Positions 17,672-26,288 of a DNA stretch of 64,000 nt are shown piece by piece. Numbering within the stretch: the stretch's first letter is position 1; every line of letters begins with the position of its first letter. The DNA is from CAG-411 sp050875145 (GTDB taxonomy: Bacteria; Bacillota; Clostridia; Lachnospirales; Lachnospiraceae), in NCBI GenBank assembly GCA_050875145.1, contig JBNMLH010000001.1:62001-126000 (forward strand). The letters run 5' to 3'. The notes under the pieces were generated by a model, which saw only the letters and a list, made by a program, of their open reading frames with translations, was not told the origin of the DNA and searched no databases. The position numbers were made by a program, and so were the translations under genes.

Positions 17672-18079
17672 TTACGAAATAAAAGAAATTTCTTTTTCTA
17701 CATATTCCATTTTTACTACTATGTATGGATAACTTTCTCCCGAACCCTGTCCTTCCTCTTTTGGTCCGCTAAGTGTAGTCTTCATGCAAATCTCATTTTG
17801 AGTTTCATATAATTCCTGCACAGAAATACTATACCCACCGCCAATCTGTTTTCCATATCCTTGTATAATATATAAATATCCTTCTTCTGCATAAGAAAGT
17901 TTAAATGGCTCCTTTTTTCTCTCCTCAATAAGAGTATTCAGCTCTTTTGGGACTTCCCCTTCCTCTAACACTGTAAAATCACAATCTTTTAACTTTTCTT
18001 CACCTGTTGTTTTCACTCCGCAACCACCCAAACATAACAACACGCTTAACAATAAAATCAGAATTCCCTGTCTGCTCAA
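17672..18079 (-). CDS. Lipoprotein with PrcB-like C-terminal domain
   Basis: 135 residues from a TTG at 18079, chosen because GAGGAG lies seven or eight bases upstream and the result is a clean lipoprotein signal (LLLSVLLCLGGC). The frame continues upstream to 18109 (GTG) with an ATG at 18097. The C-terminal half (YLYIIQGYGKQIGGGYSI ... YPYIVVKM) matches the PrcB_C pattern, first seen in a Treponema protease complex subunit. Function here is unknown; a surface or inhibitor-like role is possible. It precedes the HAD gene on the same strand with 118 bases between. Confidence 0.7.
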   Translation of the reverse strand: MSRQGILILLLSVLLCLGGCGVKTTGEEKLKDCDFTVLEEGEVPKELNTLIEERKKEPFKLSYAEEGYLYIIQGYGKQIGGGYSISVQELYETQNEICMKTTLSGPKEEGQGSGESYPYIVVKMEYVEKEISFIS

Positions 18080-18217
18080 TTCTTGTTCTCCTCTCATCCT
18101 TTGTGTCACTATATGCTACAAACGACAAAAAAATACCAACAAATCACATTTATGCCCTGTAAATCTACCATTTCAACCGAACTATTACAATTTTATTAAA
18201 ATTTATTTAAAAAATCA

Positions 18218-18246
18218 TTGACATAATGTTCTCTTTCTGTTATTAT
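18218..18246 (+). promoter_or_regulatory. Consensus promoter of the candidate small RNA
   Basis: -35 TTGACA (18218-18223), 17-base spacer, -10 TATTAT (18241-18246). No protein gene follows on this strand before a strong terminator at 18346-18375. Confidence 0.75.
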
Positions 18247-18252
18247 AATTAC

Positions 18253-18377
18253 AGAAAGATTGTTATGCACAAAACCAAATATCTATTTCCCCTCTCAGAT
18301 GTTTGGTTGACATATATATCCCGTATATATATACTCTCCCCCTCGAGAACCAGCTCCCCCGCTGGTTCTTTTTTTAT
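18253..18377 (+). ncRNA. Candidate regulatory small RNA with C-rich loops
   Basis: About 125 bases from the predicted start to the T tract. Hairpin 1 pairs AACCAAATATCT (18273-18284) with AGATGTTTGGTT (18297-18308) around loop ATTTCCCCTCTC. Hairpin 2 pairs ATATATA with TATATAT around TCCCG. A linker CTCTCCCCCTC follows. The terminator pairs AGAACCAGC with GCTGGTTCT around loop TCCCCC, then seven T. Every loop and the linker carry a C-rich run able to pair with Shine-Dalgarno sequences, as in staphylococcal Rsa-type and Listeria LhrC RNAs. I do not recognise a known family. Confidence 0.65.
18346..18375 (+). terminator. Terminator of the candidate small RNA
   Basis: Nine-base-pair perfect stem AGAACCAGC/GCTGGTTCT, loop TCCCCC, followed by TTTTTTTATT. 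Confidence 0.85.
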
Positions 18378-18524
18378 TCTATAAAAAAAAGACTTCTCAA
18401 ATCTTATCAAAACTTTTTCCTATAACCAACCTTTTTTCTTTGCTTAAACACAAAATACCTCCTAAGTAAACTTTGGTTCTTCACCTTGTCTACTCAGGAG
18501 GTATAGAATGCATTTTCTACTATG

Positions 18525-18986
18525 CTACAACGCAACTTGTTTTTCTTTTTTTTCATTTAGTATATTTTCTTCCAGCAAATGTAGTAACTCTAATTCACTT
18601 TTATACTTATATACAATTCCTGAACTAAGGCACACAAAGTGTCCCTGTAATCCTGCATATTTTCTACCCGTTACATAAAATTGTAATGTCTCACACTTTC
18701 CATATTCCTGTTCAATTTCCTCCATAGAACGTACAATTTTTCCCACTTCTTTTTTAGAGGTATCCTTTTTGATATTAGAAAAACTTCGGTGTTTAAAGAC
18801 GGGTTCTGGAAATCCGCGTTCTTCTACTATTTGTTCTAATCCAATAAAAAAAGTTACTACATCCTGAAACAAAATAGGATTTTTACAAAAAGGCGAATGG
18901 ATACTGCCTGAAATTGTATTATTACTTTTTCTATCTAAACAAATACGAATTGCCGTATGCTCATAGGAATATTTTTCTTTTTTCAT
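18525..18986 (-). CDS. Small cytoplasmic protein with two copies of a short repeat domain
   Basis: 153 residues, no signal peptide or helix. I do not recognise a named family. It appears to contain two related units: residues about 10-60 (IRICLDRK..., NNTISGSIHSP, FQDVVTFFIGLEQIVEERG) and about 98-145 (TLQFYVTGRKYAGLQGHFV, YKYKSELELLHLLEENI). The second unit closely matches the 55-residue protein encoded at 21663-21830 (SWQGSVTL, FRSALELLHMMEEVI). It is the last gene of the putative surface-protein operon, 47 bases after the LPQTG protein. A regulatory or assembly role for that protein is a guess from position. Confidence 0.75.
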   Translation of the reverse strand: MKKEKYSYEHTAIRICLDRKSNNTISGSIHSPFCKNPILFQDVVTFFIGLEQIVEERGFPEPVFKHRSFSNIKKDTSKKEVGKIVRSMEEIEQEYGKCETLQFYVTGRKYAGLQGHFVCLSSGIVYKYKSELELLHLLEENILNEKKEKQVAL

Positions 18987-19033
18987 TCATTTTACACCTC
19001 TTCACTCACAAAGATTTCATATAACACTTTCAC

Positions 19034-21562
19034 TTACTTCTTTTCATTTTCCTTCCTTCGTTCCACGATATATGCAATTCCAGCAATAGAAACAATCGGC
19101 AATAATAATATCCAAATTGTAGCAGACTTATGCTCCTGCATAAGTTTTCCAATACCACCAGTCTGTGGTAACTGAGATGGCACTTTATCTACAACTATAG
19201 TTTCATCTTTATCTGGAGTATCCTGATTTCCATTTGGAGTAATCGGTTTCTTCGTTGGCTCAACTGTAGATGTGTGAACCAGGTTTGCAGGTACATCCTC
19301 ATCTGGAATATTATCCTCAGGTGGCTCTGTTTCTTCTACAATTGTTGCTTGTGGCAATGGAGGAGCACCAGGAACCTTTGTTTCCTCTGGAATATCAATT
19401 TCTGGAGCTTCTGTTGGTGCATCGGAGACGCTCGGTGTCTCTGTTACATCTGGTGTATTATCAGGAGTTTCCGTATCAACAGGTGTAGCAGTTACAATCG
19501 GTTCCTTTGTTGGTTCTTCTGTGACAGTCGGCGTTTCGGTTACTTTCGGTGTTTGAGTTGGTGCCTCTGTAACAACAGGTGTGTTGGTTGGTTTTGGTGT
19601 TTCTGTCGGTGCATTTGTAACAATGCTATTTGGTGTATTGCTTGGCTTTGTATCTGGTGTCGCTGTAACATTCGGAGTCGCAGTTGCCTTTTCTCCATGA
19701 TTCGTATACACAACTGTAGTAACAAATCCTTCCTCCATATCCTCTTTCATTACACCTGAAATCGCATACCCAGAAACAGTTTCCTTCTTCACATCTACAC
19801 GCTGTCCGTCTACCTGTGCATCTGGTGTCGTATAAATTGCTCCCGGTGTCAAAACTTCCACAATCTTGTAAGTGGTTCCTCGTGGAATATGATTAAAGAT
19901 TCGCTCTTCCCCATCCTTCAATGTAACATCATATGTTTCATCTCCGATTGTAACAATAAACGAAAATGCTTCACCATCATATCCAACTGCATCCACAAGC
20001 TTTTTCAACGAAAGACTGGTAAATGTACGATACGTATTTGTAAATTCGATATGACTTCCTTTTGGATGCTCTTGATCTCTTACAAGTACATCTGTCTGTG
20101 TTCCCATACCAGATGCAGCATTGCTATCATCCCCAGTTGAAAACCATGATGTAATATAACGGTCTGCATCTGCATTTTCTTTGACCATATAATATTGACC
20201 TAACGCCACATTCGTTCTTTTTATTACTGCGGTTTCATCTGCCTTTAAGGTAATCACACCAGATGTAGCCTTACGCTCTTCTAAGAATACGTTTTCCTTA
20301 TCATATACTTTGTATTTTCCTTTATATACATCTGTCAGATTGTCTTTATCCTGTCCTGTATATAATGTAAAATCATAGGTATCATTATTGTCTTCTGGTG
20401 CATCTGCCACTTTTTTTGTAATGCTAATATCATCATTATTTAAAATAGTAGGAATATTAAATGTAATTTTGCAATTTGAATCATACTCTCCACGCTCCAG
20501 ATAAAACATAGTTAATTTATGCTCTGAAAACGTATCCTTTTTTATTTCAGGATATGCATCATAAATATTTTTTACATCTGTTTTTATACCACCTGTGGCT
20601 ACCTTTTCGTAAGTGACATCCCCTGTAGCAAAATTAATTTCACCACCTACTGTATCATGAATACCACCTAAGTCTAAAGCTAAATTTCCATCAATAAATA
20701 CCCATACATCATCATCGCCACAGAATTTGAACACCATATCTTCTTCTTTTGTTTCATCTTCTGTCACAATACGACCATCTTCCGGCATATAAAAATCTAA
20801 CTCCATCTTCATACCAAACATATGATGGCGTGCTTCTTCTGCATTTACAGTTCCCTCTTTTACTGTATTAAAAGGGAAAAAACCATAATGATTTTGAAAT
20901 GTACCTGTTCCACTAGAAAAATATGGACCTGCCTTTGTAGTATCAATTGTCAATGATGATTCTTTTTCATTTACTTTTTTTAAATTATACGCTGCAAACT
21001 TTGAACTATCATAAATATATGTTCCGTTATCATCTAAAAACTGAAAATTTGCATTATAATAAGAGTCTACAACTGAATCTAAAGAATGGTCTCCCTGTGC
21101 TGGAAACATATTTACTCCATAAATTCCCGCATCATCATTAAATTGAAGATTTCCATTTGCATCCAACTGTTTCTTCACAATTCCCTGATATTGAGATTTT
21201 CCATATCCTGTCCATACATTTTGAACACCGGTTTCTCCTTTTCTACGGTCACCACCAAATAGAAATACCTGATCAGCAGTTATACTCGTTCCAGAAGTAA
21301 TTTTTTCTAAAGCATAGGCATTCAATGCTATTTTTGTCTTTTTATCTACCTCTTCACCCTTATAGGTCTTGATATTATAATCATAAAAATCTACCGACAC
21401 ATTTAATGCCGATGCTGCTACATTTCCGCTATAGCTCTTTTCTTCTTTATGTGTAGATACACTTTCTTTCCTTGTTAGGCTTTTTCCTGAAATAACAAAA
21501 AGCATAACTACAACGACTGTTAAACATGCTGCCATAGCTTGTTTCCACATAGAATTTTTCAT
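19034..21562 (-). CDS. LPQTG-anchored fibro-slime domain surface protein
   Basis: 842 residues from the ATG at 21562 (AAAGGA 12 bases upstream); the frame runs 28 codons further without support. Signal helix (about 7-25). A fibro-slime/PA14-like domain (about 60-380) includes HHMFGMKMELDFYM and DDVWVFIDGNLALDLGGIHD. Two Cna-B-like beta domains (about 385-620) end in FTNTY and YTNHG. A Thr/Pro-rich stalk of about 150 residues follows, then the sorting signal LPQTG, a hydrophobic helix and a Lys/Arg/Glu tail. It should be exported and coupled to the wall by the sortase encoded at 23347-24039. Function is probably adhesion or matrix; the ligand is unknown. Confidence 0.92.
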   Translation of the reverse strand: MKNSMWKQAMAACLTVVVVMLFVISGKSLTRKESVSTHKEEKSYSGNVAASALNVSVDFYDYNIKTYKGEEVDKKTKIALNAYALEKITSGTSITADQVFLFGGDRRKGETGVQNVWTGYGKSQYQGIVKKQLDANGNLQFNDDAGIYGVNMFPAQGDHSLDSVVDSYYNANFQFLDDNGTYIYDSSKFAAYNLKKVNEKESSLTIDTTKAGPYFSSGTGTFQNHYGFFPFNTVKEGTVNAEEARHHMFGMKMELDFYMPEDGRIVTEDETKEEDMVFKFCGDDDVWVFIDGNLALDLGGIHDTVGGEINFATGDVTYEKVATGGIKTDVKNIYDAYPEIKKDTFSEHKLTMFYLERGEYDSNCKITFNIPTILNNDDISITKKVADAPEDNNDTYDFTLYTGQDKDNLTDVYKGKYKVYDKENVFLEERKATSGVITLKADETAVIKRTNVALGQYYMVKENADADRYITSWFSTGDDSNAASGMGTQTDVLVRDQEHPKGSHIEFTNTYRTFTSLSLKKLVDAVGYDGEAFSFIVTIGDETYDVTLKDGEERIFNHIPRGTTYKIVEVLTPGAIYTTPDAQVDGQRVDVKKETVSGYAISGVMKEDMEEGFVTTVVYTNHGEKATATPNVTATPDTKPSNTPNSIVTNAPTETPKPTNTPVVTEAPTQTPKVTETPTVTEEPTKEPIVTATPVDTETPDNTPDVTETPSVSDAPTEAPEIDIPEETKVPGAPPLPQATIVEETEPPEDNIPDEDVPANLVHTSTVEPTKKPITPNGNQDTPDKDETIVVDKVPSQLPQTGGIGKLMQEHKSATIWILLLPIVSIAGIAYIVERRKENEKK

Positions 21563-21662
21563 TATTGTTTTACATCCTTTCTTTTCTTCCCTTATATACC
21601 TATGAAAAATATAACCATTTAGGAACCACATTTTACCTCTTAACATCTGAATTTTTGAACAG

Positions 21663-21830
21663 TTATTTTTTCTTTTCCTGAATAACTTCTTCCATCATAT
21701 GCAGAAGTTCCAACGCACTTCTAAAATACTTTGTTTCGTTTGTCTCTGCCAAAGTGACACTTCCCTGCCAACTTTCGTTTTGCTCACTTAAAACCTTGAC
21801 AATAAATGTAGAACTCTTTTTTCCCTTCAT
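21663..21830 (-). CDS. 55-residue protein of the short repeat-domain family
   Basis: ATG at 21828-21830 with TGGAGGAGCT directly upstream; 55 codons and TAA. It consists of one copy of the domain seen twice in the 18525-18986 protein: a beta-like TFIVKVLSEQ, SWQGSVTL, then the helix FRSALELLHMMEEVI and a Lys tail. No signal peptide, so cytoplasmic. It is the first gene after the SARP-type promoter at 21953-21986 and precedes the LPQTG surface protein by 100 bases. I do not know the family function. Confidence 0.75.
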   Translation of the reverse strand: MKGKKSSTFIVKVLSEQNESWQGSVTLAETNETKYFRSALELLHMMEEVIQEKKK

Positions 21831-21913
21831 AGCTCCTCCATTCTAATAGTTTTTAATGCCTTCTCATCCTTTAGATTATTGTAGATTTTTTTTGCTATAT
21901 ATTGTAAAATAAA

Positions 21914-21941
21914 CGAGATGAAACAGAATTTTTCATCTCTT
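21914..21941 (-). promoter_or_regulatory. Hairpin in the 5' leader of the surface operon
   Basis: GAGATGAAA and TTTCATCTC form a nine-base-pair stem just after the predicted transcription start, followed on the minus strand by CGTTTATTTT. It could protect the 5' end or act as an attenuator. Confidence 0.4.
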
Positions 21942-21952
21942 TTATGTACTTT

Positions 21953-21986
21953 ATAATACTATAAACAGGTTACATGCAGGTTACAT
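21953..21986 (-). promoter_or_regulatory. SARP-type operator and promoter
   Basis: Minus strand: two identical ATGTAACCTG repeats with an 11-base period (21977-21986 and 21966-21975), then seven bases, then -10 TATTAT (21953-21958). SARP regulators bind direct repeats phased by 11 or 22 bases that replace the -35 box about eight bases from the -10. A BTAD/SARP-type regulator is encoded divergently at 22114. The promoter points at the 55-residue gene and the LPQTG protein. Confidence 0.65.
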
Positions 21987-22113
21987 AAATGATATTTTCG
22001 TATTATTTATAACCCAATACCCCATTTAAAACGTTATCAAAGGATTTTACTTGGAATTTTTATAAGGTATATTTCCTAATATAATTATAAATTAATTTTA
22101 GAGGAGGCTCACA

Positions 22114-23325
22114 ATGGATTTTAGCCCAAATAAGCAACCACCAATTCAAATTTCCATGCTAGGAAATTTTGAGATTTATAATGACGGTATAAAAATTGAA
22201 GAAACAGTAAATCGTTCCAAAAAGATGTGGAATTTACTTGGATACATTATTACTTATCGAAATAAACATCTTTCCCAAACAGACTATATTGATATGCTTT
22301 GGCCTGACGAAGATAGTGCAAATCCTGTAAACGCTTTAAAAACATTACTTTCTCGTTTACGACATTTACTATCCCCTGTTGCCGTTCATAATGAAAACTT
22401 TATTATATCCTCTCAAGGGTCTTATCAATGGAACAATCATCTTATCTGTATGATTGATACTGAAGAATTTGAAAAGCTCTGTCAAAAAGCAAATGATACA
22501 ACGTTTTCCGAGGAAGAACGTATTCTTTTTTACAAAAAGGCATTAGACCTGTACAAGGGTGACTTTATGACAAAACATGCCACAGAATTGTGGGTTATTC
22601 CACTGGCTACCTATTATCACAATCTATATATAGATACGGCTAAAAACTTCTTTTCTTTATTAAGGAAGTTTAATGATTATGAAACTATCGAATATTATTG
22701 TTCAAAAGCACTACAAATTGAACGCTTTGATGAAACTTTGCATTGCATTTTTATCCAGAATATGATTGATCAGGGAAATTCTTTTGCAGCACTTAATCAT
22801 TATGAACAAACTACAGATTTACTTTATATCAATTTAGGAGTAAAGCCTTCCAAAGAATTGCGGAGTCTCTATCTGAATATTATACGAACACAAAAGACAT
22901 TAGAAACAGACTTAAATATTATTCAAAATGATTTAAAGGAAGCAGAATTCAAAATGGGACCATTTTTCTGTGAATACTGTATTTTTCAGGAAACCTATCG
23001 CCTAATTGCCCGTCAAGCTTCCAGAGAAGGACGTTCTGTTTATCTATGTTTATTGACTGTATACGATGCAAATGACGAAATTCCTTCTTTAAATAAATTA
23101 GATGCTGCCATGAAACGACTTGAAAATGCAATTAATTCCAGTTTAAGACGAGGAGATGTGGTATCACGCTACAGCGGTGCTCAATATGTCATACTACTTC
23201 CAAACATTACTTATGAAGATGGCGGTATGGTTATGGAGCGTATTATCAAACAATACTATCAAGCAAATCGTCGAAGCATCCTGCGATTGAAATATAAATT
23301 AGAACAAATTGTGATTGATGAATAA
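22114..23325 (+). CDS. SARP/BTAD transcriptional regulator with degenerate GGDEF-like domain
   Basis: 403 residues. An N-terminal OmpR-type winged helix (about 10-100: IQISMLGNFEIYNDG, SQTDYIDMLWPDED, NALKTLLSRLRHLL) is followed by a bacterial transcriptional activation domain of TPR-like helices (about 110-260). The C-terminal 130 residues resemble a GGDEF fold (LDAAMKRLENAINSSLRRGD, VVSRYSGAQYVILLP), but the GGDEF signature is replaced by SGAQY, so cyclase activity is not expected. The ATG follows AGAGGAGGCTCACA. It probably activates the divergent surface operon through the 11-bp repeats and is followed closely by the sortase gene. A role of the C-terminal domain as a ligand sensor is a guess. 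Confidence 0.88.
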   Translation: MDFSPNKQPPIQISMLGNFEIYNDGIKIEETVNRSKKMWNLLGYIITYRNKHLSQTDYIDMLWPDEDSANPVNALKTLLSRLRHLLSPVAVHNENFIISSQGSYQWNNHLICMIDTEEFEKLCQKANDTTFSEEERILFYKKALDLYKGDFMTKHATELWVIPLATYYHNLYIDTAKNFFSLLRKFNDYETIEYYCSKALQIERFDETLHCIFIQNMIDQGNSFAALNHYEQTTDLLYINLGVKPSKELRSLYLNIIRTQKTLETDLNIIQNDLKEAEFKMGPFFCEYCIFQETYRLIARQASREGRSVYLCLLTVYDANDEIPSLNKLDAAMKRLENAINSSLRRGDVVSRYSGAQYVILLPNITYEDGGMVMERIIKQYYQANRRSILRLKYKLEQIVIDE

Positions 23326-23346
23326 AAGGAAATGGGGGATACTCCT

Positions 23347-24039
23347 ATGAAACGTTTTTTTCTATGTATAATAGCAATTTTGCTGATAAGTGCAACATTG
23401 GTTTTATTACCTCAAAACACAAAAAATACAACAAAAGAAACAACAACAAATTATGTAGCAGCTACCCCAAAACCCACATCGACTTCCAGCAAGGATACTG
23501 TCACACAAAAACCGGGACCTACTCTAGATTTGTATTCCCGAGATAAAGACCTTCCCTACGATAAGCTTTTTATCACAAAAGAGCGACAGCATTACAAAAG
23601 TGGTAATCTGACACTGCATATTCCAAAACTTGCACTGACAGAACCTGTGCAGGACGGAACAGGAAAGGCTGCTTTAAATAAAGGACCAGGGCTTTATGAA
23701 TACTCGCAACTTCCCGGAGAGGGAGACCGAAATGTCAGTATTGCTGCACATCGAAATAAAAGCCGTAACGGAGTAATTAGCGAATGGTTCTTCTATTATA
23801 TTGATACACTATGTGAAGGGGATTATATTTATCTTACAGACAAAAAGCATATTTACCGTTACAAATATGACAAAACTACTGTTGTAGAAGAAACGGATTG
23901 GTCACCAATTTACAGTCAAGGTGTCAGTTGTATTACTCTTACCTCCTGTGAACCCATCGGGGTAGCAGACCATCGCATTGTTGTTCGAGCTATCTTAGAT
24001 TCGATTGACAAATATTCAAAAGATTATATTTACGAATAA
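23347..24039 (+). CDS. Sortase (class D/E type)
   Basis: 230 residues from the ATG at 23347. An N-terminal membrane helix (4-22) is followed by a Thr/Pro/Lys linker and the sortase barrel (about 85-220). Catalytic residues are visible: His135 in AAHRNKS, Cys201 in ITLTSC and Arg210 in DHRIVV. A sortase of this kind cleaves LPxTG between Thr and Gly and links the protein to peptidoglycan. The LPQTG fibro-slime protein nearby is the obvious substrate. It lies 21 bases after the SARP regulator on the same strand. Class assignment is by motif pattern only. Confidence 0.9.
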   Translation: MKRFFLCIIAILLISATLVLLPQNTKNTTKETTTNYVAATPKPTSTSSKDTVTQKPGPTLDLYSRDKDLPYDKLFITKERQHYKSGNLTLHIPKLALTEPVQDGTGKAALNKGPGLYEYSQLPGEGDRNVSIAAHRNKSRNGVISEWFFYYIDTLCEGDYIYLTDKKHIYRYKYDKTTVVEETDWSPIYSQGVSCITLTSCEPIGVADHRIVVRAILDSIDKYSKDYIYE

Positions 24040-24041
24040 AT

Positions 24042-24074
24042 AGCCGCTCACAAAAAACTCTCATGTAAGCGGCT
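24042..24074 (+). terminator. Weak hairpin after the sortase gene
   Basis: AGCCGCT (24042-24048) and AGCGGCT (24068-24074) with a 19-base loop, no T tract. It could mark the 3' end of the sortase transcript. Confidence 0.3.
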
Positions 24075-24118
24075 CTAAACATATACCTTATAACCTTTTT
24101 CTGTAAACACTAATCCTC

Positions 24119-25051
24119 TTAGTTATCATTCTCATAATTAATTGTATTGATTACTCTAACTACATTTTCTTCTGCCTTCAGACTTGTCTGACTAATCAAT
24201 TCCCAATTAATTAAAATTCCCATAAGCGCAAATACAAAGTTTAATCCAGCATGTTTCGTAATCATCCACCAAATACCATCATACATCATCAACTTTTGCA
24301 ATACGTGTGTAATATAATACCACTCAAATGGAAGATTCTGTTGTACTAGATTGTATTGCACACGAACTGCAAGTTCAATGACATAAACACTCATAAAAGA
24401 AAGGAATACAGACATCCAAAATACAAAATGATTCATTTTTCCCTTCAGTAATTTACAGCCATAATAAATACAAGGAGGTATAAACAAAAATAGTACACAA
24501 AAGGTTTTTCCTACCATATTTAAAGAAAGAATACAGGGAATGCAGCCCACCAAACATCCTAATATACTGCCAAGTATTCCAAACAAATAACTACCACTGG
24601 AAACTCTCTGTCTTGTAACATTTAACTGCTTTTGTAAACATTCTCTATGTATCGGATGATTTCCTCCATCTATTACAGCAAAAGAATCCGCATGCTTTTC
24701 TCCACAAATCACACATTCCCCAGGTGGTTCAATTCCCGTTGCCCTAAATATACGAATAATTCCTTGTATCATTTCCTGAAATCTGGTATATTCTCTCTTT
24801 CCTAAACGTGTATTCCATACTACATGCTGATTTTCAAAATAGACAGAAGATTTAAACAATTTTGCATATTCCAACAGCTTTTCCCTCATCTGTTTCCAGG
24901 GTTCTCCTTCTAAATAGAATGTAATCTCTACCTTGCTTCCTAATTTTTTTCTCATAAGAAGCGGATATCCATCCATACTCCCATATGCCAATTTGCCTTC
25001 TACCTTAAATTCATTCTTTTCCATAAATTCCATATAGTCCATTTTATCCAT
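24119..25051 (-). CDS. Membrane protein with a cytoplasmic CxxC/HxxC metal site
   Basis: 310 residues, unrecognised. The first 150 residues are soluble and contain a likely zinc site, Cys113-x2-Cys116 and His135-x2-Cys138, in the manner of a treble-clef or RING-like finger. Four hydrophobic helices follow (about 155-175, 180-202, 208-230, 267-285). The ATG at 25051 has GGAGGAGGGGG upstream. It converges with the sortase gene and has no operon partner. I cannot assign a function. Confidence 0.75.
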   Translation of the reverse strand: MDKMDYMEFMEKNEFKVEGKLAYGSMDGYPLLMRKKLGSKVEITFYLEGEPWKQMREKLLEYAKLFKSSVYFENQHVVWNTRLGKREYTRFQEMIQGIIRIFRATGIEPPGECVICGEKHADSFAVIDGGNHPIHRECLQKQLNVTRQRVSSGSYLFGILGSILGCLVGCIPCILSLNMVGKTFCVLFLFIPPCIYYGCKLLKGKMNHFVFWMSVFLSFMSVYVIELAVRVQYNLVQQNLPFEWYYITHVLQKLMMYDGIWWMITKHAGLNFVFALMGILINWELISQTSLKAEENVVRVINTINYENDN

Positions 25052-25238
25052 ACTATCCCCCTCCTCCCCTTTTTCTTTTTAAAAAACAAAATATGTAAGT
25101 CTTCCTCTCTTAAAAAAACTATTTCACTTCGTATACCTAATATAGTATGTACATACCTTCAAAACAACATGCTTGCACATCTGCACAGATTCTCACAAAA
25201 CATTTTTACTCTATAAGAGAATTTTCTCCCTTAAAGTA

Positions 25239-25271
25239 GAAAAGCTGCCTCACAGTATCCCATGAGACAGC
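25239..25271 (-). terminator. Terminator after fba
   Basis: Minus strand GCTGTCTCA, loop TGGGATACTG, TGAGGCAGC with one G-T pair, then TTTT. Confidence 0.7.
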
Positions 25272-25297
25272 AGACTCTATTCTATCAAGCAAGAAAT

Positions 25298-26164
25298 TTA
25301 AGCCTTTCCAACTGATCCGAATAATTCCATCTTTTCTTTTACAGTAGCCTTAATTGCTTCTGCACCTGGAGCTAAAAGCTTACGAGGGTCAAATCCCTTA
25401 CCCTGAAGGTCTTTTCCTTCTTCGATATACTTACGAGTAGCTTCCTGGAATGCTAACTGGCACTCTGTATTAACATTAATCTTAGCAACACCTAAAGAAA
25501 TTGCTTTCTTAATCATGTCTGCTGGGATACCTGTACCACCATGAAGAACTAAAGGCATATCTCCAGTCTTAGCCTGGATTGCATCTAATGTCTCGAAGCT
25601 TAATCCTGCCCAATTTTCTGGATATTTACCATGAATGTTACCAATACCTGCTGCAAGCATTGTTACACCTAAATCTGCAACCATCTTACACTCTTCTGGA
25701 TCTGCACACTCACCAGCACCGATAACACCATCTTCTTCTCCACCGATAGAACCAACTTCTGCTTCGATAGAAAGTCCCTTAGCCTTGCACTCTGCAACTA
25801 ACTCTTTTGTCTTTTCAACGTTCTCTTCGATTGGATAGTGTGAACCATCAAACATTACAGAAGAAAATCCTGCTGCGATACAAGCCTTTGCACCTTCATA
25901 ACTACCATGATCTAAGTGAAGTGCAACTGGTACAGTGATGTTTAATTCTTCTAACATACCGTTTACCATACCAACGATTGTCTTATAACCACACATATAC
26001 TTTCCAGCACCCTCTGATACACCAAGGATAACTGGACTCTTTAATTCTTCTGCTGTTAAAAGAATAGATTTTGTCCACTCTAAGTTGTTGATATTAAACT
26101 GTCCTACTGCATATTTTCCTGCTTTTGCTTTTGTAAGCATTTCTGCTGCTGATACTAATGCCAT
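25298..26164 (-). CDS. fba: Class II fructose-1,6-bisphosphate aldolase
   Basis: 288 residues from the ATG at 26164 (GGAGG eight bases upstream). The metal and catalytic segments are present: VALHLDHGS with the Asp/His pair, EAEVGSIGGEEDG, the zinc His in GIGNIHGKYP, and LHGGTGIP followed by INVNTECQ. It cleaves fructose-1,6-bisphosphate in glycolysis with zinc. It is a single gene with its own terminator. Confidence 0.97.
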   Translation of the reverse strand: MALVSAAEMLTKAKAGKYAVGQFNINNLEWTKSILLTAEELKSPVILGVSEGAGKYMCGYKTIVGMVNGMLEELNITVPVALHLDHGSYEGAKACIAAGFSSVMFDGSHYPIEENVEKTKELVAECKAKGLSIEAEVGSIGGEEDGVIGAGECADPEECKMVADLGVTMLAAGIGNIHGKYPENWAGLSFETLDAIQAKTGDMPLVLHGGTGIPADMIKKAISLGVAKINVNTECQLAFQEATRKYIEEGKDLQGKGFDPRKLLAPGAEAIKATVKEKMELFGSVGKA

Positions 26165-26288
26165 CTTAAAATCCTCCATTTGTATAATTTATTTCGACAG
26201 GTTGCTTTTATCCAGCCCATCTATAGTCAACTTCATTATACCCCAATCCTTTTAAATTGTAAAGCTTTCCTTCCATGCAAAAAGCTTT

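Noticed and set aside
18265..18384. ORF on the plus strand through the candidate small RNA (starting MHKTKYLF)
   Set aside because: No ribosome site, and the frame runs through the terminator hairpin and its T tract.
19274..19759. 161-codon frame opposite the LPQTG stalk
   Set aside because: A by-product of the Thr/Pro repeat codons; Cys/Trp/Arg-rich translation without a ribosome site.
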